A DNA stretch of 64,000 bases. Origin: Mustela lutreola. Lineage: Eukaryota > Chordata > Mammalia > Carnivora > Mustelidae. The notes under the pieces were generated by a model that had not been told where the DNA came from, searched no databases, and was given only the letters and a program-made list of their open reading frames with translations. Within the stretch, counting starts at the first letter, position 1, and each line of letters opens with the position of its first letter. The translations under genes and the position numbers were made by a program. Below, in pieces: positions 24,890 to 36,419 of the stretch. The DNA lies in contig NC_081293.1 in NCBI RefSeq assembly GCF_030435805.1, positions 114,306,546 through 114,370,545 on the forward strand. The letters are read 5' to 3'.

Positions 24890-25230
24890 CTTTTAGGATT
24901 TACTCATTCAATAAATGTTTATTGGGGGACATCTAGGGGGTTCCTTGGGTTAAGTGACTGCCTTTGGCTCGGGTCATGATCCCTGGGTCCTGGGATCCAG
25001 CCCTACGTCAGGTTTCTGCTCAGCGGGGAGCCTTCTCTCTCTCTCCCTCTCTTTCCCCCTCAGCCTCACCTTCTCTCTCTGCGCATTCTCTCTCTCTGAA
25101 ATAAATAATAAAATTGTAAATAAATAAATAAATAAATGTATGTTTATTGAGCACCTATTGGCCAGGAACAGTTCCTGGCATTGGGAACATTCAGTGAACA
25201 CAACATGAACTTACTCTCTTCCAAGTGGGA
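24890..25230 (+). repeat. old L2/MIR-class repeat split by a SINE
   Basis: TCATTCAATAAATGTTTATT precedes the SINE and TTTATTGAGCACCTATTGGC follows it, the usual ancient mammalian repeat phrase. Confidence 0.6.
24926..25132 (+). mobile_element. CAN-SINE inside ancient repeat
   Basis: Flanked by AATAAATGTTTATTG-like repeats; splits the L2/MIR-class element. Confidence 0.87.
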
Positions 25231-26042
25231 GACACCTTGGGAAGGTGGCCGAGATCTGAATCAAGTGAGGGAGTGAGCCATGAAGAGCAAATACAAAGCC
25301 TCCAAGGCAAAAACACATGGCTTGCTGTAGCCAAGAAGAAATTCAGCTTTATATTTTAGTGGATAAACAGTGTATAAATATTTGTCTTGACAAGTAGGAT
25401 AATATAACTAGAAAAAATTGGGAGGATCTTAAAAGAATAACACTAATTTACTCATTTTGATAGATACAGTGTGACATTTATAATTTAAGAAGTAGATGAC
25501 TTCATATAATATCTAAAGAGAGAAAGATAGCCAGTAGAAGTAGAAGATCAAACTGGAACTGTTGGGAGTAAATGAGAAGAGTCCGTGTAATAAATCACAT
25601 ATACCAGGAAGGAGAAAATACAGCCTAAAGTTAGGATACAAACAGGGAAGGATTTTATTTCATGTTATAAGGATAATGAACTAAAAAATGAAAACCAGAA
25701 ACTATGAAAAGTGGTTGTCTGTGTACGTGAACCTGGAAATGAGAAAGGGGCGACTTTCATTTTTCATTTTCTACCTTCTGTTCTACTTCAGTTCTTTCTA
25801 CATTTTCTTTTTATTTTGCCCGCATAGCTATATTTTTATTATTTTTTGCATAACTATATTTTTTAAAACAGCTTTCAATTAATATAACACCAATTTTGTT
25901 CCCAAAAGTCTTCCAAGTAACATAAAAATACAAACAATAATAATAGTAACAATGAGATGAATAAAAGGAGGAAAAATCATTACAGGAAGTTTGAAGTTTG
26001 GGTAATGTCAGTATTTAAAAATTATTTAAGATCTATGTGATA
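25230..26042. other. unassigned AT-rich intergenic sequence
   Basis: No gene or confident repeat seen. Strongly AT-rich, with T-rich runs at 25,760-25,870. Confidence 0.4.
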
Positions 26043-26266
26043 GGGGTACCTGGGTGGCTCAGTGGGTTAAAGCCTCTGCCTTCAGCTCAGGTCATGATCC
26101 AGGGTCCTGGGATTGAGCCCCACATCGGGCTCTCCGCTCTGTGGGGAGCCTGCTTCCTCCTCTCTCTCTGCCTGCCTCTCTGTCTACTTGTGGTCTCTGT
26201 CTGTCAAATAAATAAAATCTTTAAATTTTTTTTTTTAAAGACTCTGTACTTAATTAAAAAAAAAAA
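26043..26266 (+). mobile_element. CAN-SINE with TSD
   Basis: Flanked by AAGATCTATGTGA on both sides. The tail carries an extra T11 run and CTCTGTACTTAATT before the final A run. Confidence 0.92.
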
Positions 26267-26475
26267 AGATCTATGTGACAGATTTTTCATGGCTTAGCCA
26301 TTCAAAAATTAATGCTCTGTTGAATATTTCTCGAGATTCTGCTAACTCCAATGGAAAATTCTGTCTTTAGAGATGATGATCTGCTAGAGACCTCTGAGAG
26401 AATGAGCCAAATCATTCTAGCCAAAATTCCTTGACCAACACAATGTTAGTTTCACTTGAAATTTGACCTGCTTTT

Positions 26476-26687
26476 CTTTTTTTTTTTTTTTTAAGATTTT
26501 TAAAAAGATTTTATTTATTTATTTGACAGACAGAGATCACAGATAGGCAGAGAGGCAGGCAGAGAGAGAGGAGGAAGCAGACTTCCCGCTGAGCAGGGAG
26601 GCCAATTCAGGACTCGATCCCAGGACCCTGAGATCATGACCTGAGCCCAAGGCAGAGGCTTTAACCCACTGAGACACCCAGGCGCCC
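26476..26687 (-). mobile_element. CAN-SINE, perfect TSD
   Basis: Flanked by TTGACCTGCTTTTCT on both sides; young body. Confidence 0.94.
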
Positions 26688-26811
26688 TTGACCTGCTTTT
26701 CTAAATGTAATTTAGATGTTGAGAAAATGGATACTTTGTTGTGACATATGTATAAAGGGCCTGGAAAAATGAACATAGTAACCAAGATTTGAAACACAAG
26801 CTACTTTTTAT

Positions 26812-27012
26812 TTTTTTATTATATATTTTTTAAAGATCTTATTTATTTATTTGACAGAGAGAGATCATAAGTAGGCAGAGAGGCAGGCAGAGAGAGGAGG
26901 AAGCAGGCTCCCTGCTGAGCAGAGAGCCCGATGTGGGGCTCAATCCCAGGCCCCTGGGATCATAACCCGAGCCAAAGGCAGAAGCTGTAAACCACTGAGC
27001 CACCCAGGCGCC
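26812..27012 (-). mobile_element. CAN-SINE with TSD
   Basis: Flanked by CACAAGCTACTTTTTA on both sides. Confidence 0.94.
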
Positions 27013-27026
27013 CACAAGCTACTTTT

Positions 27027-27208
27027 TAAAAAAAGATTTTACTTATTTATTTGAGAGAGAATCACAAGCAAGCAGAGAGGCAGGCAAAGGGTGGGGGGAA
27101 GCAGACTCCCTGCTGAGAAGAGTTCCTGATCCTGGGCTGGATCCTAAGACCCTGAGATCATGACCTGAGCCGAAGGCAGATACCTAAAGACTGAGAGAGC
27201 CAGGTACC
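27027..27208 (-). mobile_element. CAN-SINE, older
   Basis: AAAGATTTTACTTATTTATT tail; diverged head ending GAGAGAGCCAGGTACC. Directly follows the previous SINE. Confidence 0.85.
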
Positions 27209-27545
27209 GGAAGATTTCACCATTTCTGAAAAATGTATTGCCAGTGTCAATACTATTGAAGGATATTGAACTTACCACACAACTCCCATATTACTCAGCA
27301 TTTATAGCTGTCACATTCACTGTGATTCTCCATTGTTTCCAGTATCTGATTATTTCATTCAGCCTTCCTATATGGTCATGTCTGGACATGTACTTAGTGA
27401 AATGCATATTTCCTTTATTTCTGCCCTATAATATAGTTGGATCATTATACTGATCCTTTATGAAACTTTACTTGAGAAGAAATGATAGGACCAATGAGTT
27501 TCCTTTATAGATAAAATGAAAAAAAAATTTAAATAAAATAATTAA
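27209..27545. other. unassigned AT-rich sequence
   Basis: Nothing recognisable; a 71-codon open frame here has no family resemblance. Confidence 0.35.
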
Positions 27546-27900
27546 AGTATTTGTAATAATAACTTTTGGTAATAATCCCTAAGTGAATCTACAGATTCCG
27601 TGTAATTCCTATCAAAATTCCAACTGATTATTTTGCAAAATGAACAGTGTTCTTAAAGTTCATAAAGAAATGCTGGAGACCCCAAATGGCCAAACAGTCT
27701 TAAACAAGAAAAGTTGGAGGACTCCCATTTCAGATTTCAAAACCTACTACAAGGCTAATGTAAAATGGCACATGAACAGTGTGTTATCTGCATAAGGATA
27801 GATATATAGATCAATGAAACAGAATTGAGAGTCCAGAAGTAAATCCATACCAAACATCTATGAACAACTGCTCATTTTAGCAAGGTTCCAAGCTCATTTA

Positions 27901-28101
27901 TTTATTTATTTATTTATTTTTTAGATTTTATTTATTTATTTGACAGAGATCACAAGTAGGCAGAGAGTCAGGCAGAGAGAGAGAGGAGGAAGCAGGCTCC
28001 CTGCTGAGCAGAGAGCCCGATGCGGGGCTCGATCCCAGAACCCTGAGATCATAACCTGAGCCGAAAGCAGAGGCTTAACCCACTGAGCCACCCAGGTGCC
28101 C
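27901..28101 (-). mobile_element. CAN-SINE inside L1, perfect TSD
   Basis: Flanked by CCAAGCTCATTTA on both sides. Confidence 0.94.
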
Positions 28102-28164
28102 CCCAAGCTCATTTAATAAGGAAAGAAGAATCTTCCAACAGATGGTGTTGAGACAACTGAATAT

Positions 28165-28600
28165 TGGCAAAGACCCCCACCTTGACCTAACTCCGGTCAG
28201 GCTCCTCTAATCCCTCTAGGCTTTGACTTTCTATGTTTACTCTTGGGCCTGCATCACCCAGATTAGCAAGAATCTTTTCAATCAGTTTAAAAAGAACCCC
28301 CACACTCAATATATATTCAAATTCCCCTTCCTCACCACCCCCCAGGTTGTGTCTGATCCTGCTGACCTGACTTCACCAAGAATCCTGTCAAGTCACTTTA
28401 GCCAGAGTACCCCTTACCCTGATGTTTCCTTTAGTTATTTTTCCACCCACTGACATCCCCTCTAACCCTGCTCCTTGGCTATCAATCCCCACTTTTCCTT
28501 ATTATATTTGTAGTTGAACCTAATCTCTCTTCCTATTATAAAATCCCACTGCAATTGTCTGTTGAAAAGTTTTTATCATCTTTAACAAGTGTTAGAGTAA
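28165..28600. mobile_element. LTR-like remnant inside L1
   Basis: A non-L1 block interrupts the L1 ORF2 between CAACTGAATATT and AATATTCATATGC. It includes a TATAAAA-type box (CCTATTATAAAATCCC) near its 3' side, which suggests a solo LTR of an old endogenous retrovirus. It is a broken fossil; family not identified. Confidence 0.4.
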
Positions 28601-28606
28601 TTTTTT

Positions 28607-28791
28607 AAAAAGATTTTATTTATTTATTTGACAGAGAGAGATCACAAGTAGGTAGAGAGGCAGGCAGGGGGTGGGGGGGAGCAGGCTCTCTACTGAGCAG
28701 AGAGCCTGATGTGGGGCTTGATCCCAGGACCCTGAGATCATGACCTGAGCTGAAGGCAGAGGCTTAACCCGTTGAGCCACCCAGGTGCCCC
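28607..28791 (-). mobile_element. CAN-SINE with TSD
   Basis: Flanked by TAGAGTAATTTTTT and TAGAGTAAATTTTTT. Confidence 0.91.
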
Positions 28792-28802
28792 TAGAGTAAA
28801 TT

Positions 28803-28933
28803 TTTTTTTTTTTAAGTAGGCTCCACATCCAGCATGGAGCCCATTTAGGGCTTGAACTCATGACCCTGAGATCAAGATCTGAACTGAGATCAAAACTCAG
28901 ATACCTAACTGACTGAGCCACCCAAGCACCCCT
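28803..28933 (-). mobile_element. tRNA-only CAN-SINE with TSD
   Basis: Flanked by TAGAGTAAATTTTTTT and TAGAATAATTTTTTT. It used the same TAGAGTAA target as its neighbour. Confidence 0.87.
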
Positions 28934-29188
28934 AGAATAATTTTTTTATATAATATTCATATGCAGAAGCATGAATTTGGAACCCTGCATGACACCATGT
29001 ACAGAAATTAATTCAAAATGTATTAAGGATATAAATGTAAGAGTTAAAGCTATAATATTCTTAGAAGAAAGCATAGGTGTAGAACTTCATTACCTTGGAT
29101 TAAGGAACAGTTTCTTAGATATGAAGCTGAAAGCACAAGAACAAAAGAAAAAGCTAATGAAATGGACTTCATCCAAATTTTAAAACTT

Positions 29189-29403
29189 TTTAAAAAGATT
29201 TATTTATCTGTTTCAGAGAGAGAGCATATGCGTGGTGGGAGGAGCAGCCAGAGGGGAAGAGAGAGAAGCCTCAAACAGATTCCCCACTGGGTGCATAGCC
29301 TGACATAGGGCTCCATCCCAGGACCCTGAGATCATGACCTCATGATGATCATGAGTCAAAATCAAGAGTCAGGCGCTCAACCAGCTGAGGTACCCAGGTG
29401 CCC
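29189..29403 (-). mobile_element. CAN-SINE inside L1, perfect TSD
   Basis: Flanked by CCAAATTTTAAAACTT at 29,173-29,188 and 29,404-29,419. Confidence 0.94.
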
Positions 29404-29567
29404 CCAAATTTTAAAACTTCACTACCAAGTAAGTGAAAAGACAACTCATAGAAAGGGAAAAAATATTTATAAATCCTATATCTGGTAAGGGCCTAGTACC
29501 TAGAACATATAAAGAACTCTTAAAACTCAACAAGGAAAGGGAAATAACCCAATTTAAAAATGGGTAA

Positions 29568-30098
<531 letters not shown>

Positions 30099-30735
30099 AA
30101 TTGCTCCATCCCTATTGGACTGCTGGTCTGCAAACATTAATGTGATTCTCGAAAGGGAATTTAGAATATGTTAAGGCCAAATAGATTAACCAATCAACAT
30201 TTCTGGAGTTTAAAAGTTTCTAAGTGTTTTACATCATAAGAGCATAAAGAGTATTAATAATGGATTATACATATATATAAGACTTTTTTATTTTCAGGGT
30301 AAATCTTGTTTTTCTTTTTTATCTTTAATATATATCTGTAAAACATAATCAAAGCTGAATCCAGTACGTCTGTTTTTGGGATGAAACTTATCTTTTCTCC
30401 CTGTGAAATAAATGCCATACTTTGTTATATGTCAGTGCTATGTATCAGATGTGTTTTCAGGATAATGCATCAGAATATCTGGCAGTGAATTTCTAAAGCT
30501 TTTGGCTGTGTGTTATTATATAAGATTTAATACATTGTTACTATAAAATTAGGAGTGTTCCTCTTAATAACTGTGCCCTCTTTCTATGTTTATGTTCGGA
30601 AACTTATTCTGAGTTCTTGTCTTAAATGAAAAGCTCAAGGAACCTATTAATATATTTATACCTTTTGGATGGTACAAATGTCAAGTTATTGTGTTATATT
30701 ATTCATTTCCTTCTGGTTCTTAGAGTTACTCTTTT

Positions 30736-30871
30736 TTTTTTTTCCCCCAAGTAGGCTCCACACCCAGCGTGGAGCCCAGTGCAGGACTTGAACTCACAGG
30801 CCTGAGTCAAGATCTGTGCTGAGATCAAGAGTTGGATGCTTAACTGAAAAAGGCACCCAGGTGTCCTGTAA
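30736..30871 (-). mobile_element. tRNA-only CAN-SINE inside the ZCCHC10 3' UTR
   Basis: Flanked by AGTTACTCTTTT at 30,724-30,735 and 30,872-30,883. Either it post-dates the retrocopy or it was already in the parental 3' UTR. Confidence 0.9.
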
Positions 30872-31617
30872 AGTTACTCTTTTCTGAGAAAATCGATCCG
30901 GAGGAACCTAAAAAGGAACCAAAATTCCAAAACTACTTGGAGTCTAATCTTGGTGCCTTTTGATAAATGCTGTGTATCAGAAAAGAGTCATTTGAAAGCC
31001 TAACTTAAGGTAAAAGTGATATAAATATCTTTGTGTGTTATTATGCTATAAGGAAAGTTAGGAAGAGAGGTAATTTTAACAGAAAATTAGGGTGATGTTG
31101 GTTGCCTTTTATTAAGCTTTTCTAAGCTTTCATAAGGATTGCCTTTTATCATTTTTGCAATCGTGGTATTGATGGTTTGTTTACATGGCACCTGGTCATA
31201 TCTGACACTCTACTACATAAATATGAATGACTTGGATTAATCTGGTGTGTTTACATACCATATACACAGTTGAAATGTAGCATGTAAGATTAAAAAGAAA
31301 TACCGCACAGTGTTTCTTAAAAGTAAAATACTCTGCTGTGGTGAAATTACTTAGTTTTGCATGACATCATTCTGTGATGTCTTTTAAGCTTTTTGGAAAG
31401 AGGTATCATTTGTAGAAAAATCCTGATTTGGGCTAAATATGGGTTTTTAAAAATATGAATGTTGTCCCTTTTTATATTTTTATGAGAAAGTAGTAGAAAA
31501 TTGCTTTTGAAAATGGGCTTCTATTTAAATGTTGAAATATATGTAACAAATATTCTAAGTTTAAGGAGACTATAATTCCTTGTATGTTTTTTAGAACCAT
31601 CTCCTTTCAATGATTGT

Positions 31618-31623
31618 AATAAA
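31618..31623 (+). promoter_or_regulatory. polyadenylation signal carried by the retrocopy
   Basis: AATAAA 12 bases before the A tail, marking the original mRNA cleavage site. Confidence 0.85.
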
Positions 31624-31761
31624 TTCTCAAAACATAAAAAAAAAAAAAAAAAAAGATTGGGGCCCCTGCCCTGGCTCAGTTGGTGGAACATGTGACTCTT
31701 GATCTTACAGTTGTGAGTTTGAGTTCCACGTTGGGTATAGAAATTACTTAGAAATGAAATC

Positions 31762-31961
31762 TTTTTTTTTTTTTTTAAGATCTTATTTTATTTATTTGAG
31801 AGAGAGAGAAAGAGAAACAGAGCATGAGCAGGGGGAGAGGAAGAGGGAGAAGCAGACTCCCCACTAAGCAGGGAGCTTGACATGGGGCACGATCCCAGGA
31901 CCCTGAGATCATGATTTGAGCCGAAGACAGGTGGTTAACTGACCGAGCCACCCAGATGCCC
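31762..31961 (-). mobile_element. CAN-SINE inside the tail of another SINE
   Basis: Flanked by AAATGAAATCTTTT and AAATAAAATCTTTT; inserted in the A-rich end of the split SINE. Confidence 0.9.
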
Positions 31962-32367
31962 CTTAAAAATAAAATCTTTTAAAAAATGGCAAAAGATTTA
32001 AACAGACATTGGTCCAAATAAGAAGGATAAATGGCCAATACGCACATGAAACAAGGTTCAACATCATCAGCCATCAGGAAATACAAAATAAAACCACAAT
32101 GGGGTACTGCTTTCCACCCACTCAGATGTCTATAGTTTTAAAAATGAATTAAAAAATAATAATTATAAGCGCTGGCACAGAGGCGAGAAAACTGGAGCCC
32201 TCACATACTACTGAGGAGTGGGATGTAAAAAGGTGTAGCTGCTGTGGAAAGTAACTTGGCAGTTCCTCAAACCGTTAAACAGTGAGTTACCATAGGACCC
32301 AGAAATTCCACTCCTAGCTACACACCCAAGAGAAATAAAAACATGTCTGCACAAAAACTTGTACGTG

Positions 32368-32562
32368 AGGGGCATCTGGGTGGCTCAGTTGGTTAAGCAT
32401 CTGCCTTCGGCTCAGGTCATGATCCCGGGGATCGAGCTGCACATCAGGCTCCCTGCTCAATGGGGAGTCTGCTTCTCCCTCTCCCACTCCCCCTGCTTGT
32501 GTTCCCTCTCTTGCTGTGTGTGTCTCTCTGTCAGATAAATAAATAAAATCTTTAAAAAATAA
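32368..32562 (+). mobile_element. CAN-SINE
   Basis: Head GGGGCATCTGGGTGGCTCAG, ends AATAAAATCTTTAAAAAATAA; marks the right edge of the L1 remnant. Confidence 0.88.
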
Positions 32563-32569
32563 AATACAG

Positions 32570-32790
32570 AGATGCCTGGGTGGCTCAGTTGGTTGAGCAG
32601 CTGCCTTCGGCTCGGGTCATGATCCCAGTATCCTGGGATCGAGTCCCACATCGGGCTCCTTGCTTGGCGGGGAGCCTGCTTCTCCCTCTGCCTCTGCTTG
32701 CCTCTCTGTCTGCCTATGCTCGCTCGCTCTCTCTCTCTCTATCCCTGACAAATAAATAAATAAAATCTTAAAAAAAAATAAAAAAAAATA
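32570..32790 (+). mobile_element. CAN-SINE
   Basis: Inserted at the tail of the previous SINE; AAAATACA-type flanks. Confidence 0.88.
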
Positions 32791-35017
32791 CAATATATTC
32801 AGTTATAATGTTTAGGTCCCAATACCCCTTCTCTATGTTTCCTAATTCCATAATTGAATTTTTAGTGTAACAGTGTGCTACTAATCATGTATTTCTGTAT
32901 TGCCTTTTGGGAGTACAGTGGGGTGTTGACTGTATCAGCTGGCATGTTCCCCCTCAGGAGAAGACCTGAAAGCCCCTCATGCATATCAGCATTGCTAAAA
33001 TAGAGGACTGAAGTCGTATTATCTCTAGCACTTAGGATTGGTTCAGTTAAATTGCGGTATGGCATTTTTTTTTTTTTGAAGGAAGAACTCTTCCAAAATT
33101 ACTCCCATGTACATTACAGGTTATGCTCTTATCTGGGTGCGAGCGTCACTGTGAGAACAGGCAGGGGCTCCCTAACACGGACACAAACCGAATGCTGCAT
33201 CCATTTGCAGTCTGTCATTCCCCGTCCCCGTCCTCGTCCTCGTCATAGCACTGGGTTCTCTTTATCTGTTCCTCCACAGACAGCTCTTGGACTGCTTCTT
33301 CCTGCCAGAATCCTAGGTCGTGGGATTTCTGATTCTGGGTAGTGACTTCTCTAGGGGAGGTATTGTCTGCAAAGCTGGACCAGTCTGTAGGCTTGGGTTC
33401 TTGTGGAGACTGCTGCTTGAGGTCTCAATCCTCTCCATCCAAGTCTGCACCATTCTCTGTAAGAGTCTCACTCCCCATCTCAAAACCACCATCTCCCTTC
33501 CTTCTCCCCCTGTCTCCCCTCTTCCAGATTCCTGGGTTTGCCAGGTTGTTTTTCCCACGCTACCATTCTTTTCGGAGGTATTGGCATTTCCCGCTTGTCT
33601 CCTTTCTGCAGTCCTTCCTCCTGTAGATCCCTCGCTCAGCTCTGACATGCTCCAGCCTTTCCTTATGCGTGGGGCCGGGATCTGGGGGCTCTTGACTGAA
33701 GTTGTTGAAATGGAGCTGCTACGGTGAACAGGTGACTTCTTTCTCTCAGCAGAGAAGACCGTCTTAGCTTCTTCAGATCCAGATCGAGGTCCTCGGGAGG
33801 GTTAGGCTTGCTGATTTCATCCTCAGGAGACCATCTAGGCTTGGAGACTTTGATCTCTTCCTCCAAGGTCCTTCCTGAACTACCAGGTTCTGGAGGTGGG
33901 GGGAGGGGGACGGCGATCAGGTGGTCCCCAGCTTCTTGGTTTCAGCAGGCTTGTCTTCTTTCTCTGGCTGCGATGAGGCCTTGGCTTCCACACTTGCTGT
34001 CAGCACACCCACCTTCACAATGCGGGCATCTTCCAGCCCTGGGCTCTGAGGGGTCTCCCCCGCATTTGGAAGCTGGGCTGGTCTCTCCAAAGTCCCTTCC
34101 TTTCAGTTTTGCTTGCCCACAGATCCTCGTGCGGTCTGTGCCCCAAGCCTTCATCATAGCTGCCTTTAGCCTTAAAGAGTTGGTCGAAGTGAGGCTCGCG
34201 GTAGAATCCCTCATGTAAAGACATGTATGTTTCTAGACTAAGTCCGCTGTTGCAGTAGGAGCAACAGAAGCCGCTGACGTGACCTCCCCACCAGTTGGCC
34301 CAGACACGCTCCATGGGGTAGACTGTCTTTTGACCTGGTGCACGAGTCTCTCCTGCAGGTCCCTGAAACTTCTTCACTGCTTCGGGAGGAGAACTCCCAG
34401 AGAGGCTGGAGGCTCTGGCATCAGGACTTCGTGGCTTGGGATGGACAGGCTGCTGGACCTCGCTCTTGACCGGGGGGGGGAATTACAGAGTCATCCTCAA
34501 CAGCAGTGGAACAGACTGCCAGGCTCTTCTCAGTGGCAGACACCTTGTCTCCAACCTGATGGGCAAGGCAGACCTCAGGATCTGGGGGCACGTTCTGCTT
34601 TTGCTCTAATTAATGAGTTTTTTATTTCACCACCAGCAGCTTGCAAGTCATTTGTAGAGTTGGTGGAACTGCTCTGTTTGGACACAGCTGCCTGGCACTT
34701 GGCCATTTGATCCTTGATGGAGGTTTCTGACAAGGGTCATGAATCCAGATTTCACTGGCTCTCGGTTTCCTCTGCCTTGACCGGGGCCTGTCTCCACATC
34801 ATCCAGAGAGTGGCTGTTTCTGGAGATCCTCCCTCCACCTGCCCTTTGGCCCTGGCCTGAAGAATCTGCTTCACTGGCATTGGCTCGCCCTCCTCAACCA
34901 TCATCTGAAGCCTGTTCAGCAGATCATGGTATCTCCCCGTTTTGTTTGCAGCTTCCCCGTTTTCACTGATTTCAGGTTTTTCTACATGGTGCTTGAAGTC
35001 TCCTAGACAAATTTCCT

Positions 35018-35039
35018 TTTTTTTTTTTTTTTTTTTTTT
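35018..35039 (-). repeat. poly(T) run inside the LIMA1 pseudogene
   Basis: About 22 T on +. It corresponds to expansion of the Lys-codon A run (ESKKM in the parent). Confidence 0.75.
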
Positions 35040-35054
35040 ACTTTCTTTCAAGTG

Positions 35055-35238
35055 GTTTTTTTTTTTTTTTGACAGACAGAGATCACAAGTAGGCAGAGAA
35101 GCAGGCAGAGAGAGAAGGAGGGGAAGCAGGCTCCCTGCTGAGCAGAGAGCCCGATGCAAGGCTCGATCCCAGGACCCTGGAATTATGACCCGAGCTGAAG
35201 GCAGAGGCTTTAACCCACTGAGCCACCCACGCGCCCCT
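35055..35238 (-). mobile_element. CAN-SINE inserted in the LIMA1 pseudogene
   Basis: Splits the DLKDHS/ESKK region; flanked by CAAGTGGTTTTT and CGAGTGGTCTTT. Confidence 0.9.
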
Positions 35239-35599
35239 CGAGTGGTCTTTAAGACGCTCACTGCCTTCAAGGCGGGGATGTGGACACTGAACATGGGCTT
35301 CAGGATATGGTCCGAGCCTGGGTCTGCAGTGAACTCATTCCTCGTGGTCAGCTTGGGCTTCAGAGGCAGAAGACACCTCTTCACCGGGAGGATGGCTGCC
35401 TCTGAGTCAGACCTCAGCATTCCTGTTCAGAGGGAGTCTGTGGGAAACTCTGTCCCCAGGACTGGGTTCTCCCACTTCTTCTTTACCACAGTCAGGATCC
35501 CCCTCCTGCAGGGCTGGGGGAGATGATCAGTGTTCTAAAGGAACAAGAAGTAAGGTGTCAGTTATAACTTGCCTGTTGAAACCTTCAAACATGTTGTTC

Positions 35600-35803
35600 T
35601 GTTTTTGTGTTTGTTTTTCTTTTTAAGATTTTATTTATTTGAGAGAGAGAGAGAGAGAGCAGGAGTGGGGGAATGGTTAGAAGGAGAGGGAGAGGCAGAA
35701 TCCCCACTGTGCAGGGAACCCAACACAGGGCTCGATCCCAGGACCCCGAGATCATGACCTGAGCCAAAGGCAGACACTTAATGGACAGAGCTACCCAGGC
35801 ACT
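35600..35803 (-). mobile_element. CAN-SINE with TSD
   Basis: Flanked by TGTTGTTCT on both sides. Confidence 0.88.
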
Positions 35804-36120
35804 TGTTGTTCTTTGTAAAATTAAAGTTCAAACTCTAAGCTGCTCCTGGTCCACTGACCTTTCAGACAGCTGTGAACAGTTTACAGCCCTGCCACATGGA
35901 AAAGGCATCTACCCGAGAGAGGAATTTTATCTTAATTTACAAAAAGAATAGTAAACCCGTTTATATTATATTTCTATAGAAAAAACTCTATTTTCAAAGA
36001 CAAAAAAAAGTGAGAAGGATGTTTTACAATTTGGCAAGTCTCTTCGATGTCTGGTCTAATAAGAGATAGATTTTTCATATTTGCTTTTGCATTCAGTCTG
36101 TTGCAATGTGTTGTTTGGTT
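35804..36120. other. unassigned intergenic sequence
   Basis: Nothing recognisable between two SINEs. Confidence 0.35.
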
Positions 36121-36136
36121 AAAGATAACAAAGACG

Positions 36137-36339
36137 GGGGCACCTGGGTGGCTCAGTGGGTTAAGCCGCTGCCTTCGGCTCAGGTCATGATCTCGGGGTC
36201 CTGTGATCGAGTCCCACATCAGGCTCTCTGCTCAGCAGGGGGCCTGCTTCCCTTCCTCTCTCTCTGCCTACTTCTCTGTCTACTTGTGATCTCTGTCTGT
36301 TAAATAAATAAATAAAATCTTTAAAAAAAAAAAAAAAAA
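36137..36339 (+). mobile_element. CAN-SINE, young, perfect TSD
   Basis: Flanked by AAAGATAACAAAGACG at 36,121-36,136 and 36,340-36,355. Confidence 0.95.
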
Positions 36340-36419
36340 AAAGATAACAAAGACGATCTGTCCTTAAATGCAAATGTAGTTAGAAAACAGGGACATCGCC
36401 TGTAAGAATGTTTAAAATT

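Larger units (their letters stand above)
33064..35540 (-). pseudogene. LIMA1: LIMA1 (EPLIN) processed pseudogene, 5'-truncated
   Basis: The reverse strand gives consecutive LIMA1-like blocks in order without introns. Near 35,500 the block ENTDHLPQ...ILTVVKKKWENP appears, then EICLGDFKHHVEKPEISEN (34.9-35.0 kb) and KKFQGPAGET...KTVYPMER with GHRPHEDLWASK (34.1-34.4 kb). EDEISKPNPPEDLDLDLKKL (33.7-33.8 kb), MSELSEGSTGGRTAERRQ (33.6 kb) and YDEDEDGDGE with a stop at 33,215-33,217 follow. A T13 run at 33,065 is the reversed poly(A) tail. The parent is an actin-bundling LIM protein. The copy starts near residue 55 of about 759. It is dead: frames shift, stops occur, the first LIM cysteine pair (CVEC in human) reads RAPG, and a CAN-SINE splits it. 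Confidence 0.93.

Noticed and set aside
33313-33648. 111-codon - strand frame as a novel protein
   Set aside because: Its sequence matches the C-terminal part of LIMA1, continuous with the neighbouring pseudogene blocks.
34942-35526. 194-codon + strand open frame
   Set aside because: It runs antisense through the LIMA1 pseudogene and an inserted SINE.
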